A program made the translations under genes and the position numbers. A DNA stretch of 64,000 nucleotides from DATAOG01 sp963798075 (GTDB lineage: Bacteria; Pseudomonadota; Alphaproteobacteria; Geminicoccales; Geminicoccaceae), in contig CAWCRU010000032.1 in NCBI GenBank assembly GCA_963798075.1, positions 1-64,000 of the forward strand. The letters are read 5' to 3'. The notes below the pieces were generated by a model, which was not told where the DNA came from, searched no databases, and was given only the letters and a program-made list of their open reading frames with translations. Shown in pieces: positions 8,372 to 16,775 of this stretch. The number at the start of each line of letters is the position of its first letter. Position 1 is the first letter of the stretch.

Positions 8372-10289
8372 TCAAGATCGCCCGCGGGCCGCGATAGCCC
8401 GGCCGGCCGCTGCGCAGGCGACGGCAGCAGGTCTTCGGGGGCGTCGTCGAACGAGGCGTAGTTCAGGCGATAGAGCCGGGCGTAGAGGCCGCGGGCGCGC
8501 ATCAGCTCGGCGTGCGAGCCGGTCTCGAGCACCTGCCCGTCCTGGAGCACGATGATCCGGTCGGCGCCCCGCACCGTGGCCAGGCGATGCGCGATCACGA
8601 GGCCGGTATGCGCCTCGAGCAGCCGGGCGAGCGCCGCCTGGATCAGGCGCTCGGTGTAGCTGTCGACGGAGGCCGTGGCCTCGTCGAGCACCAGGATCTT
8701 CGAACTCCGCGACCAGCGCCCGGGCAAAGCTGATCAGCTGGCGCTGGCCCTGGGAAAGATTGCCGCCGCGCTGCTCGAGCGGGGTCTCGTAGCCGTGCGC
8801 CAGGCGCATGATGAAGTCGTGGGCGCCGACCGCGCGCGCCGCCTCGATCACCTGCTCGCGGCTGACCCCGGGGGTGGCGTAGCGGATGTTCTCCAGGACC
8901 GTGCCGGTGAACAGGAACGGCTCCTGCAGCACCATCGCGATGTGGCGGCCGAGCGCGGCCTGGGCGAGATCGCGCACGTCGTGGCCGCCGACCAGGACCC
9001 GGCCGCTCCAGACGTCGTAGAAGCGGTGGACCAGCGCCATGGTGCTGGTCTTGCCGGAGCCGGTGGGCCCCACCAGCGCCACCGTCTCGCCGGGCTCGAC
9101 CCTGAAGCTCACGCCGCGCAGCACCGGGATGCCCGGGACGTAGCCGAAGGTCACGTTCTCGAACTCGACCGCGCCATCGATGCTCGCGGGGGCGAGCGCC
9201 CCCGGCCGGTCCTGCGACGTCGATCGGCACGTCCAGGACCTCGAAGATCCGCTGGCCCGACGCCATGGCGCGCTGCATGACGCTGTATTGCATGGTCAGC
9301 GAGCGGATCGGGTCGAAGAAGCGCTGCACGTAGAACAGGAAGGCGACCATGACGCCGAGGTCGAGCCGGCCGCCCTGCACCGCGATGCCGCCGATCACGA
9401 CCACGATGCCCATGGCGGCGCCGGTGAGCGTGTCGACGATCGGCACCATGATCTGGGCGAGCCAGGTGCCGCGCAGCTGGGCATCCAGGTTGTCCGCGAC
9501 CTTCTCCTCGAAGAGCTGGAGGTTGACCGCCTCGCGGCCCATGCCCTGCACGGTGCGCACGCCGTGGATGCCTTCGGCGAGGGCGCCGTTCAAGGTCGAG
9601 CTCGTGATCCGGGCGCGAAGGAAAGCGCGCCTTGCGCGCGGCAGCCAGACGATCCGCACCCCGACCAGGATCGGCACGACCGAGAGCGTCAGCAGCCCGA
9701 GCCGCCAGTCGAGCACGAGCAGCACGACCGCGATGCCGAGCAAAAGGACGAAGTCGCCGATCGCGAACACCGAGGTCTCGAGGAACTCCTGCAGCGCGTT
9801 GACGTCGCCCTGCAGGCGGGACATCAGGCGCCCGACCTCGGTCTTGTCCATGAACGACAGCGAGACCCGCTGGAGATGGGCGTACATCGCGCGCCGCAGG
9901 TTGACCAGCAGGCGCTCGGCGATGCGCGCGACCAGGGTCTCCTGGACCAGGTTGGCGACAAAGTTGAGGCTGACGATCGCGAGGAAGGCGAGCGCACCCT
10001 GCGTGAGCAGCCACGCATCCCGGCCGGCGCCGAGCAGCGACCGGTCGATCACGCTGCGTACGATCAAGGGGATCGAGATCTGGGTCGCAGCAAAGACGAG
10101 GACCGCGATCACGGCCAGGACCAGCTGCCGCCGGTAGGGGCTGATGAAGGTCCAAAAGCGGCGGATGATCCGGCCATCGAAGGCCCCGAAGATCTGCTCC
10201 TCGGTATTGATCTGCGAGCCGACCACGGCGCGCGGCGGCCGCGGCGCCTGGCGCCCCAGGCCGAGGCGAAGGCCGGTCTGGGCGCTCAT
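8372..10289 (-). CDS. ABC exporter half-transporter, catalytically canonical subunit (two frameshifts, 3' end uncertain)
   Basis: Starts at ATG 10289, overlapping the stop of the partner gene (ATGA). An ABC exporter membrane domain (NTEEQIFGAFDGRIIRRFW, six helices) is followed by the ATPase: Walker A GPTGSGKTST, signature LSQGQRQ, Walker B ILVLDEATASVD, and the switch histidine in IAHRL. Frame changes occur at a C5 run near 9199-9203 and at about 8703. Each is repaired by removing one base. After the ATPase (ending LNYASFDDAPEDLL) no in-frame stop appears in the corrected frame before the next gene. The true end is somewhere near 8325-8394 and a third indel is likely. Its intact catalytic glutamate complements the degenerate partner. 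Confidence 0.82.
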
Positions 10290-12193
10290 CCCGGGCGCTC
10301 CTCGGCAGGCTCGCCGCCCAGGCTCTGGAGCGCATAGAGGCTGGCGTAGCGGCCGCCCAGCCGCAAAAGCTCGGCGTGGCTGCCGCGCTCCACGATCCGC
10401 CCCCCTTCGAGGAACAGGATCTCGTCGGCGCCCATCAGCGAGCCCAGCCGGTGGGCGATGATGATCGTCGCCCGGGCTCCGGTCTGGGTCCGGAGCGCCT
10501 CGCGGATGCTCTGCTCGGTCTGGGCGTCGACCGCGGCGGTCGAATCGTCGAAGACCAGGATCGGCGGGCCGAGCAGGATGCTGCGGGCGATCGACAGGCG
10601 CTGGCGCTGGCCGCCCGAGAGCGACAGGCCGCGCTCGCCGACCAGGGTCTCGTAGCCCTTGGGCAGGCCCGCGATGTAGTCGTGGAGGCGTGCGACCTCG
10701 CTGGACTGCGCGATGCGCTCGCGGTCGGCCCAGGGATTGCCGTAGGCGATGTTGTTCTCGATCGAGGCGGTGAAGAGGAAAGTGTCCTGCTGGACCAGGC
10801 TGACGGTCCGGCGCAGGGATGCGAGCGTGACCTCGCGCACGTCCTGGCCGTCGATCGTGATCCGGCCGCTGCCGACGTCGTAGTAGCGCGGGATCAGGTG
10901 GACGATGGTCGACTTGCCGCTGCCCGGGGGGCCGACGATCCCGAGCGTCCGGCCGGTCCGGACCTCGAAGCTGATGTCGTGCAGCGTCGGCAGCGGCCGC
11001 CCCTCGCCCGGATAGGCGAAATCGACGTGCTCGAAGCGGAGCAGGGCATCGGTGACCACGAGATCGCGCGCGCCCGGCCGGTCGGCGATGTCGGGCTCGC
11101 GGTCGAGGACCTCGAACAGGCGCCCGCCGGACATCGAGGCGCGGGCGAACGCGTTGACCATCATGCCGAGCTGGCGCACCGGCATCTGCAGGATCGCCAT
11201 GAAGGCCAGATACTCGGCGAGCGTGCCGACCGTGATCTCGTCCGCCAGCACCTTCTGGCCGCCGACCCACAGCAGCAGCCCCATGGCGAGGAAGTAGGCG
11301 TAGGTCATCGCGGCGGTGTTGCGCACCCGCAGGTCGATGCGGCGGTCGGCGAGCGCCAGCGTCTCCTCCGATACAAGATCGAACTTCGCGAGCTCGTAGG
11401 GTTGGGCCGCGAAGGCGCGGACCACGCGGATGCCGCCGAGGTTCTCCTCCATGACCCGGGTGAGCACGCCGAGCTTTTCCTGGAGGGCCAGCCAGCTCGC
11501 GCGCAGGCGCAGGCGCGCCACCACCGAGCGCCAGGCGGCGAACGGCACGAAGCTCAGCGCGATCAGGCCGAGCGCCGGCTCGCGGCGCAAGAGCAGCGCC
11601 GCCCCGACCCCGACCAGGATCGCCGACAGCACGAGCCGGATGACGCCCGCGTTGATCACGGTGCGGATGCCTTCGATGTCGAGCATGCCGCGGGTGATCA
11701 GCTCGCCCGTGTGCACCCGGTCATGGAAGCCGAAGCTCAGGCGCTGCAGCTTCGCGTAGTAGGCCATGCGGAGGTCGTAGGCCAGGCGCTGGCCGACCGC
11801 CTCGCCCTGGTAGTTCTGCCACATCGTGAACAGGCCGCGCAGGGTGGCGGCGGCGAGGAGCAATGTCGCGGCCTGCCAGAGGGCGGCGCGCGCCGCCGCC
11901 GGATCGCCGCCGCCGCCCAGCAGCCCCTGGGCGCTGTCGACGGCGTGCCCGAGATACCTCGGGATCATGAGCTGGAAGACCGCGGCGGCGACCGTGGTGC
12001 CGAGGGCCGTCGCCATGCCGGCCCGGTAGCGCAGCGCCAGACCCAGCACGCGCCGCAGGATCTTGAAATCGGACAGGCCGACCCGGACGGCCTGCGGCTC
12101 GGGCCAGGAAGGAGGCGGATGGCTGGTGGACAACGGCAAACCCGATCGGCGCTGCTGGACGAGCCCGTCGCGCCGGCGACCGTCGGCCGCCAT
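10286..12193 (-). CDS. ABC exporter half-transporter, degenerate-site subunit
   Basis: A 635-residue protein (from ATG 12193) with a six-helix ABC exporter domain and a C-terminal ATPase. Walker A is GPPGSGKST and the signature is LSLSGGQRQ. Walker B reads ILVFDDSTAAVD, with aspartate where the catalytic glutamate should be. With the downstream partner (LSQGQ signature, normal Walker B) this makes a heterodimer with one canonical and one degenerate ATP site, as in TM287/288- and MdlAB-like exporters. Cargo is unknown; lipids, drugs or peptides are possible. The ribosome site for the chosen start is weak, so the N-terminus is uncertain. Confidence 0.87.
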   Translation of the reverse strand: MAADGRRRDGLVQQRRSGLPLSTSHPPPSWPEPQAVRVGLSDFKILRRVLGLALRYRAGMATALGTTVAAAVFQLMIPRYLGHAVDSAQGLLGGGGDPAAARAALWQAATLLLAAATLRGLFTMWQNYQGEAVGQRLAYDLRMAYYAKLQRLSFGFHDRVHTGELITRGMLDIEGIRTVINAGVIRLVLSAILVGVGAALLLRREPALGLIALSFVPFAAWRSVVARLRLRASWLALQEKLGVLTRVMEENLGGIRVVRAFAAQPYELAKFDLVSEETLALADRRIDLRVRNTAAMTYAYFLAMGLLLWVGGQKVLADEITVGTLAEYLAFMAILQMPVRQLGMMVNAFARASMSGGRLFEVLDREPDIADRPGARDLVVTDALLRFEHVDFAYPGEGRPLPTLHDISFEVRTGRTLGIVGPPGSGKSTIVHLIPRYYDVGSGRITIDGQDVREVTLASLRRTVSLVQQDTFLFTASIENNIAYGNPWADRERIAQSSEVARLHDYIAGLPKGYETLVGERGLSLSGGQRQRLSIARSILLGPPILVFDDSTAAVDAQTEQSIREALRTQTGARATIIIAHRLGSLMGADEILFLEGGRIVERGSHAELLRLGGRYASLYALQSLGGEPAEERPG

Positions 12194-12354
12194 GGCCGCC
12201 GGCCGGGCAGGGGACGCCCCAGGTGACGGAAGCAGGCGCATCCATAGCGCCGACGGCGGCCGGGGCCAAAACCTTTCGACGCGCCGCCGGCGCCTTGGCG
12301 GCGGGCGCCGGGGCCGCCATCTCAAGCAACGGGAGCAGCAGGAGCAAGGGGGGC

Positions 12355-13572
12355 ATGGCAGCTGGGGCGCAGGACATCGTCGCGTGGGCCATCCGGGTCG
12401 GCCTCGAGGGGCTCGGCCACGGCGACCTGATGGCCGGCTATTGCGAGCGCCTGATCGCTGCCGGCGTGCCGCTGTGGCGCGCCTCGATGGGCGCCGACAC
12501 GCTCCATCCCCTGATCGACGCCCAGGGCCAGCGCTGGGTCGCGGGCGAAGGCGTCCACGAGGAGGTCTACATCCGCCAGAGCCCGCCGGAGATCAAGCAG
12601 GAGTGGCTTCAGAGCCCGTGGTACCGGATGCTGGAGGACCGCAACTGGGAGATGCGCCGGCGGCTCGCCGTCGGCGAAGGCACCAACGAGTTTCCGCTGC
12701 TCGCGGCCCTCGCGGCGCAGGGCGGCACCGACTACTGGGCGCGGATCGTCCGCTACGGCGAGCAGGCCAGCATCGGCGAGGGCAAGGGCGTCGCGACCTC
12801 GTTCGCGAGCTGTGCTCCGGGCGGCTTCGGCGAGCGCCATCTCGCGACGATCGAGGCGACGCTGCCGGCGTTCGCGCTCGCCTTCAAGGCGACGATGACG
12901 GTCGAGACGGCGCGCACGCTCGTGACCACCTATCTCGGGCGCGACGCCGCCGAGCGGATCCTGCGCGGCGAGATCGAGCGCGGCCAGGTCAAGACCCTGC
13001 ACAAGGTGCTCTGGTTCAGCGATCTCACCGGCTTCACGAGGATTGCCGACACGCTCGCGCGCGAGCAGCTGCTCGATCTGCTCAACGCCTATGCCGACGG
13101 CCTGGTCGGCGTCGTCCACGAGCACGGCGGCGAGGTCCTGAAGTTCATGGGCGATGGCATCCTCGCGGTGTTCGACGGCGCCGCGGGCCACGCCTGCGAG
13201 CGCGCGCTCGATGCCGCCTGGGCGGCGCGCAGGGCGATCGCGCGGCTCAACCAGGAGCGCGAGGCGGCCGGCCTGCCGGTTACCGGCTTCACGCTCGCCC
13301 TGCACGAGGGCGAGGTCCTCTCGGGCAACGTCGGCAGCCAGGAACGGCTCGACTTCACCGTCGTCGGCCCGGCGGTCAACGAGGTCGCGCGGATCCAGGC
13401 GATGAGCCGCTCGCTCGACCAGCCGGTCCTGGTCTCGGCGACCTTCGCGGCTGCCTGCGGCGAGCAGCGCTCCCGCCTCGTCTCGCTCGGCCGCTATGCC
13501 CTGCGCGGCGTCGCCCGGCCGCAGGAGCTGTTCACGCTCGACCTCGCCGGGCTCGATTCGACCGGAGCCTGA
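12355..13572 (+). CDS. Class III adenylate cyclase with conserved N-terminal domain
   Basis: A 405-residue protein. I chose ATG 12355 (preceded by AAGGGGGG) over the upstream GTG at 12223, because the intervening residues are low-complexity. The N-terminal ~200 residues form a domain common in alphaproteobacterial cyclases (GLGHGDLMAGYCERL). The C-terminal ~160 residues are the catalytic domain. Metal-binding aspartates are in FSDLTGFTRIAD and FMGDG, the base-contacting Lys in LKFMGDG and Asp in LDFTVVG, and the transition-state Asn/Arg in NEVARIQ. All are present, so cAMP synthesis is expected. No transmembrane segment is evident. The last 79 bases overlap the convergent AT-rich gene. Confidence 0.87.
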   Translation: MAAGAQDIVAWAIRVGLEGLGHGDLMAGYCERLIAAGVPLWRASMGADTLHPLIDAQGQRWVAGEGVHEEVYIRQSPPEIKQEWLQSPWYRMLEDRNWEMRRRLAVGEGTNEFPLLAALAAQGGTDYWARIVRYGEQASIGEGKGVATSFASCAPGGFGERHLATIEATLPAFALAFKATMTVETARTLVTTYLGRDAAERILRGEIERGQVKTLHKVLWFSDLTGFTRIADTLAREQLLDLLNAYADGLVGVVHEHGGEVLKFMGDGILAVFDGAAGHACERALDAAWAARRAIARLNQEREAAGLPVTGFTLALHEGEVLSGNVGSQERLDFTVVGPAVNEVARIQAMSRSLDQPVLVSATFAAACGEQRSRLVSLGRYALRGVARPQELFTLDLAGLDSTGA

Positions 13573-14327
13573 AGCCCGCCCGTGATCCTACCGACCCGCT
13601 CGATCCCTGCCGACAGATGCTTAGGAGCGGCTGGCCCCTTCACTTGATTGGCCCGCTGAAATCGCCGCATGATCATGTCGCGGACCAATAATCCTGACTT
13701 GATCACGTCATCGAAAGTCCGATTTATCAGGATTGTGCTATCTGAGAGAGCCGCGATGTTAATCTGCGTTTCAGTAGCCGAAACTACGTTTTCGCTCTCT
13801 GTTAATTTCATGGCTTCCACGTTCGGGTGGGCGCCGCGATCGATAGTGGACTGGTATAGAGAAGAATAACGATTTGCCAGGTCCGTGTCGAGATCTCTAA
13901 TGCAAGAGAGAATCTTATTATGAGTAAAAGTTGATTTACACTTGCTGCGTGTTTGCTCCGATTGCATTCTGGACTCCCATATAGGAATCAGAGCAGATTC
14001 GGTAAACATAGCAAATGCATATGCGCCGTGTTCGATGGTACTGCGAATCATATTGTAGGTTTCACTGCAAAATCCAGACATAGTTAGGACGACTGACGCA
14101 TTATACGAGGCCCACGACTTAATAAGTAAGGAGACGGGAGTGCGACGAGAGTTTTTCCAATTCTTCTGACCAAGAACTCTATAAAATTCCTCAGGTTTCA
14201 GAAATAGGAACGCTGCGTCTGGCATATGCGCGTAGCTCGCCACAGCGTTCTTGAAAGCGGTGTCGATGAGATGAGACAACCGGTCGTCGCCCCATCGCGG
14301 TGGAAGTTGCTTCCGATTTGCGTTCAC
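13494..14327 (-). CDS. Hypothetical protein, AT-rich, possibly HEPN-like
   Basis: A 277-residue protein, convergent with the cyclase gene and markedly lower in GC than its surroundings, with ATA, AAT and TTA codons. That suggests recent acquisition. GTG at 14327 has a well-placed AAGGGG six bases upstream and is preferred over GTG at 14387. No family is recognised with certainty. The stretch MIRSTIEHGAYAFAMF contains R-x4-H, the core of HEPN ribonuclease motifs, in a predicted helix, so a link to the HEPN/DUF5677-type defence proteins is conceivable. The last ~27 codons are antisense to the cyclase and high in GC, so the original stop may have been lost. Confidence 0.6.
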   Translation of the reverse strand: MNANRKQLPPRWGDDRLSHLIDTAFKNAVASYAHMPDAAFLFLKPEEFYRVLGQKNWKNSRRTPVSLLIKSWASYNASVVLTMSGFCSETYNMIRSTIEHGAYAFAMFTESALIPIWESRMQSEQTRSKCKSTFTHNKILSCIRDLDTDLANRYSSLYQSTIDRGAHPNVEAMKLTESENVVSATETQINIAALSDSTILINRTFDDVIKSGLLVRDMIMRRFQRANQVKGPAAPKHLSAGIERVGRITGGLQAPVESSPARSSVNSSCGRATPRRA

Positions 14328-14595
14328 CAATGGCCCCTTGTAACGCACTGCGGCGCCAAAGCACGGCAGTGTAGCGGGCGGGCTCACGTCTCAGTAGATT
14401 TACACTGCCACATCCAGCGCAAAAGTGCAATCCCCCTTACCTCCTTAGCCGAGAATCCGATCGCGTTTCACCGCGTCCATACCGGGCTTGTCGGTGAGCA
14501 CGCTGGTCCGAACCACCGTCGGGAACAGCCGGAGCGAACGGACGAGTGCACCAAGAAGTGAGCAGGTGGCGCACCGATCGGGGGGCGACTTATCT

Positions 14596-15381
14596 TTAGC
14601 GATAGCTGAACGCGGGCTTGCGCTTCTCGAGGAAGGCGCGCCGGCCCTCGATGTAGTCCGGGCCCTCGAACTGGCTCTCGAACAGGCGCCGGGACAGCTC
14701 GGTGTCCTCGACCGCGCCGTTTTGGATCTCGCCCACGATCTGCTTGACCGCGCGGATCGTGAACTGCGAGAGCGAGCAGAGCTGCTGGGCGAAGGCCAGG
14801 GTCTCGCGCTCGAGCTCGGCCGCCTCGAACAGGCGCGTCGCGAGCCCGATCCGGAGCGCCTCCTCGGCCTCGATGACCTTGGCGCCCATCAGCATCTCCT
14901 TGGCCTTCGCGGGCCCCACCAGGTCGACCAGGCGCTTGGTCTCCTTGAGCGAGTAGGCAAGGCCGAGGCGGGCGGGCGGGATGCAAAAGCGGGCGCTGGC
15001 ATCGGCGTAGCGGAGGTCGCAGCAGAGCGCCAGCGCGCAGCCGCCGCCGAAGCAGACGCCCCGCACCATGGCGATGGTGGGCTTGGCCAGCCCGGCGAGC
15101 GCGGCATAGGCGGCGCCCACCAGGCTGCGATAGGCCTGCCTGGTCTCGCTCGAGGCGTGGACCTGGTCGAACTGGCCGATGTCGGCGCCGGCACAGAACG
15201 CCTCGGCGGTCGCCCCGCGCATGATCACAACCTTGACCTCGGGGTCGGCTGCCGCCTCGGCGATGAGCTTTGGGATCGCCTGCCACATCTCGCCGCTCAG
15301 CGCGTTGCGCTTGGCCGGCCGGTTCAGGACCAGCTCCGCGATGGCGCCCCGGGTCGCGAGGTAGATCGGCTGCTCGGTCAT
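14596..15381 (-). CDS. Enoyl-CoA hydratase/isomerase (crotonase) superfamily protein lacking both catalytic glutamates
   Basis: A 261-residue crotonase-fold protein. The acyl-CoA and oxyanion regions are clear: KRNALSGEMW, AFCAGADIGQF and RGVCFGGGCALALCCDLRYA. In true hydratases glutamates occur at GGGCE and QPE. Here these positions are GGGCA and PPA, so hydration of a double bond is unlikely; isomerase, thioesterase or decarboxylase-type chemistry is possible. Its ATG at 15381 overlaps the stop of the TPP-enzyme beta subunit (ATGA), making it the third gene of that operon. It probably acts on a CoA ester from the same pathway. Confidence 0.85.
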   Translation of the reverse strand: MTEQPIYLATRGAIAELVLNRPAKRNALSGEMWQAIPKLIAEAAADPEVKVVIMRGATAEAFCAGADIGQFDQVHASSETRQAYRSLVGAAYAALAGLAKPTIAMVRGVCFGGGCALALCCDLRYADASARFCIPPARLGLAYSLKETKRLVDLVGPAKAKEMLMGAKVIEAEEALRIGLATRLFEAAELERETLAFAQQLCSLSQFTIRAVKQIVGEIQNGAVEDTELSRRLFESQFEGPDYIEGRRAFLEKRKPAFSYR

Positions 15382-16049
15382 GGGTGACCCCTTGCGTTGC
15401 GAAGCGTGCGCCGGAGCCGCGGGAAGCGCTCGGGCGGCGCCGCCGCCGTCGCCGCCTGCGGCCCGAGCAGAGCCTGCCGGAAGCGGTCCTTGAGGTGGGC
15501 GCCGTCCTTGGGCGGCAGCACGAACGGCAAGGGCTCGGCTCGGACCTTGATCGCATAGCAGATCGGGCCGGCCTCGGTCCGGATCACCTGGCGGGCGGCT
15601 TCGAGCTCCTCGGCCGCGCGGACCGTGCCGGCGACCCGGAAGCCGGCCGCCCTGGCGATCCCGGCGAGGTCGACGCCATGGGCGGTGTGGGTCGCCTGCA
15701 TGCCGGTCTCGCCGTAGCGTTCGTTGTCGAACACCGCAAGGGCCAGGTTGGCCGGCTGCTGGACCCCGATCGTGGCGAGCGAGCCCAGCCCCATCAGCAG
15801 CTCGCCGTCGCCGGTGATCACCAGGACCCGCCGCTCGGGCTGCGCGAGTGCCAGGCCAAGGCCGATCAGCGCCGCCCCGCCCATGGCCCCCCACAACGGG
15901 AAGTTGAGCGGATGGTCGCCGGCCGCGGTCGCGTCCCAGGCGGTGCTGCCGAGGCCCGCGATCACCAGCAGATCCTCGCGCTCGGCGAGCAGCAGCTTGG
16001 CGACCTCCCGCCGCCGCAACGGGAACGCCTCGCTTCGCTCCAGGTTCAT
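15378..16049 (-). CDS. TPP-dependent decarboxylase, beta (TPP-binding) subunit
   Basis: A 223-residue protein corresponding to the C-terminal TPP-binding domain of 2-oxoacid decarboxylases. The thiamine diphosphate motif is visible as GDG at residues 80-82 and Asn at 109 (FDNERYGETG). Split enzymes of this kind are known as sulfopyruvate decarboxylase (ComDE) and phosphonopyruvate decarboxylase. The partner domain is encoded immediately upstream, 13 bases away, and the crotonase immediately downstream. The substrate is probably a 3-substituted pyruvate or another 2-oxoacid. The sequence does not settle which. Confidence 0.82.
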   Translation of the reverse strand: MNLERSEAFPLRRREVAKLLLAEREDLLVIAGLGSTAWDATAAGDHPLNFPLWGAMGGAALIGLGLALAQPERRVLVITGDGELLMGLGSLATIGVQQPANLALAVFDNERYGETGMQATHTAHGVDLAGIARAAGFRVAGTVRAAEELEAARQVIRTEAGPICYAIKVRAEPLPFVLPPKDGAHLKDRFRQALLGPQAATAAAPPERFPRLRRTLRNARGHP

Positions 16050-16062
16050 CTGTTATCTCCGA

Positions 16063-16584
16063 TCAACGATCGAAGCTCTTGGGACCGATCAGTTTTTGCC
16101 CGATCAGTACCGCTACCGGCAACTGGCCCTCGAACGCGATCCGGCCCGCGGCCTGCACGGTCTCATGGGCGGCCCCGGCATCGTCGAGGCGCTGGACGAT
16201 GGCACCCGCGAGCTTCAGGACCTCGCTCGCGGCCTGGCCCATCGGCAACTGCCAGGGATTGAACTCGCCCCACTCGCCGCGCATCGTGACCAGCATCAGC
16301 AGCGGCAGGCGGCAGCTGCGGTTCAGCGCCAGCATGTTGACGCAGTTGCCGACGCCGCTGCTTTGCATGAGCAGCGCGCCGCGGGCGCCGCCGAGCCAGG
16401 CGCCGGCCAGCAGCGCGACGCCTTCCTCTTCGGTCGTCAGCACGACCGCGCGGATCGCGGCATCGGCCGCGCAAAGCTCGATCAGGCGCGCATGCCCGGC
16501 GTCGGGCACGTAGGCGACCTGGCGCACGCCCTGCTCCGCGAGCGCGCGGTAGATCGCGTCTGGCCAGCCACTCACCGCCGTCAT
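16063..16584 (-). CDS. TPP-dependent decarboxylase, alpha (pyrimidine-binding) subunit
   Basis: About 173 residues, matching the N-terminal PYR domain of TPP decarboxylases: YRALAEQGVRQVAYVPDAGH, the activating glutamate in TTEEEGVALLAGAWLGG, and QSSGVGNCVNML. It pairs with the beta subunit to rebuild one active site across two chains. Start choice is uncertain. ATG 16584 lies directly after GGAGG, GTG 16575 has that GGAGG at a better distance, and the frame stays open to 16632. It is the first gene of a three-gene operon (alpha, beta, crotonase). Confidence 0.8.
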   Translation of the reverse strand: MTAVSGWPDAIYRALAEQGVRQVAYVPDAGHARLIELCAADAAIRAVVLTTEEEGVALLAGAWLGGARGALLMQSSGVGNCVNMLALNRSCRLPLLMLVTMRGEWGEFNPWQLPMGQAASEVLKLAGAIVQRLDDAGAAHETVQAAGRIAFEGQLPVAVLIGQKLIGPKSFDR

Positions 16585-16775
16585 CCTCCGATCGCCTGCG
16601 GCCAGTCTGCCGGGCGGCGGCCGGTTCGACAAGGCGCCTCGCCATGGGGCCGGCTCGTCAAGGGGGGCCGGCTCGCTGCGGGGCGGGCCGCTCCGGAACC
16701 ATCCGGGCCGCGCGCCCGTTGGTTGGGCAGTGATGCGGCCGACCGCGGCCGTGGGCTCTTGGAGGAGAATTCACC

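Noticed and set aside
8643..11270. A single 875-codon minus-strand frame spanning both exporter genes
   Set aside because: It is a shadow frame of the upstream subunit joined to the true N-terminal half of the downstream subunit; two ordinary half-transporters explain the region.
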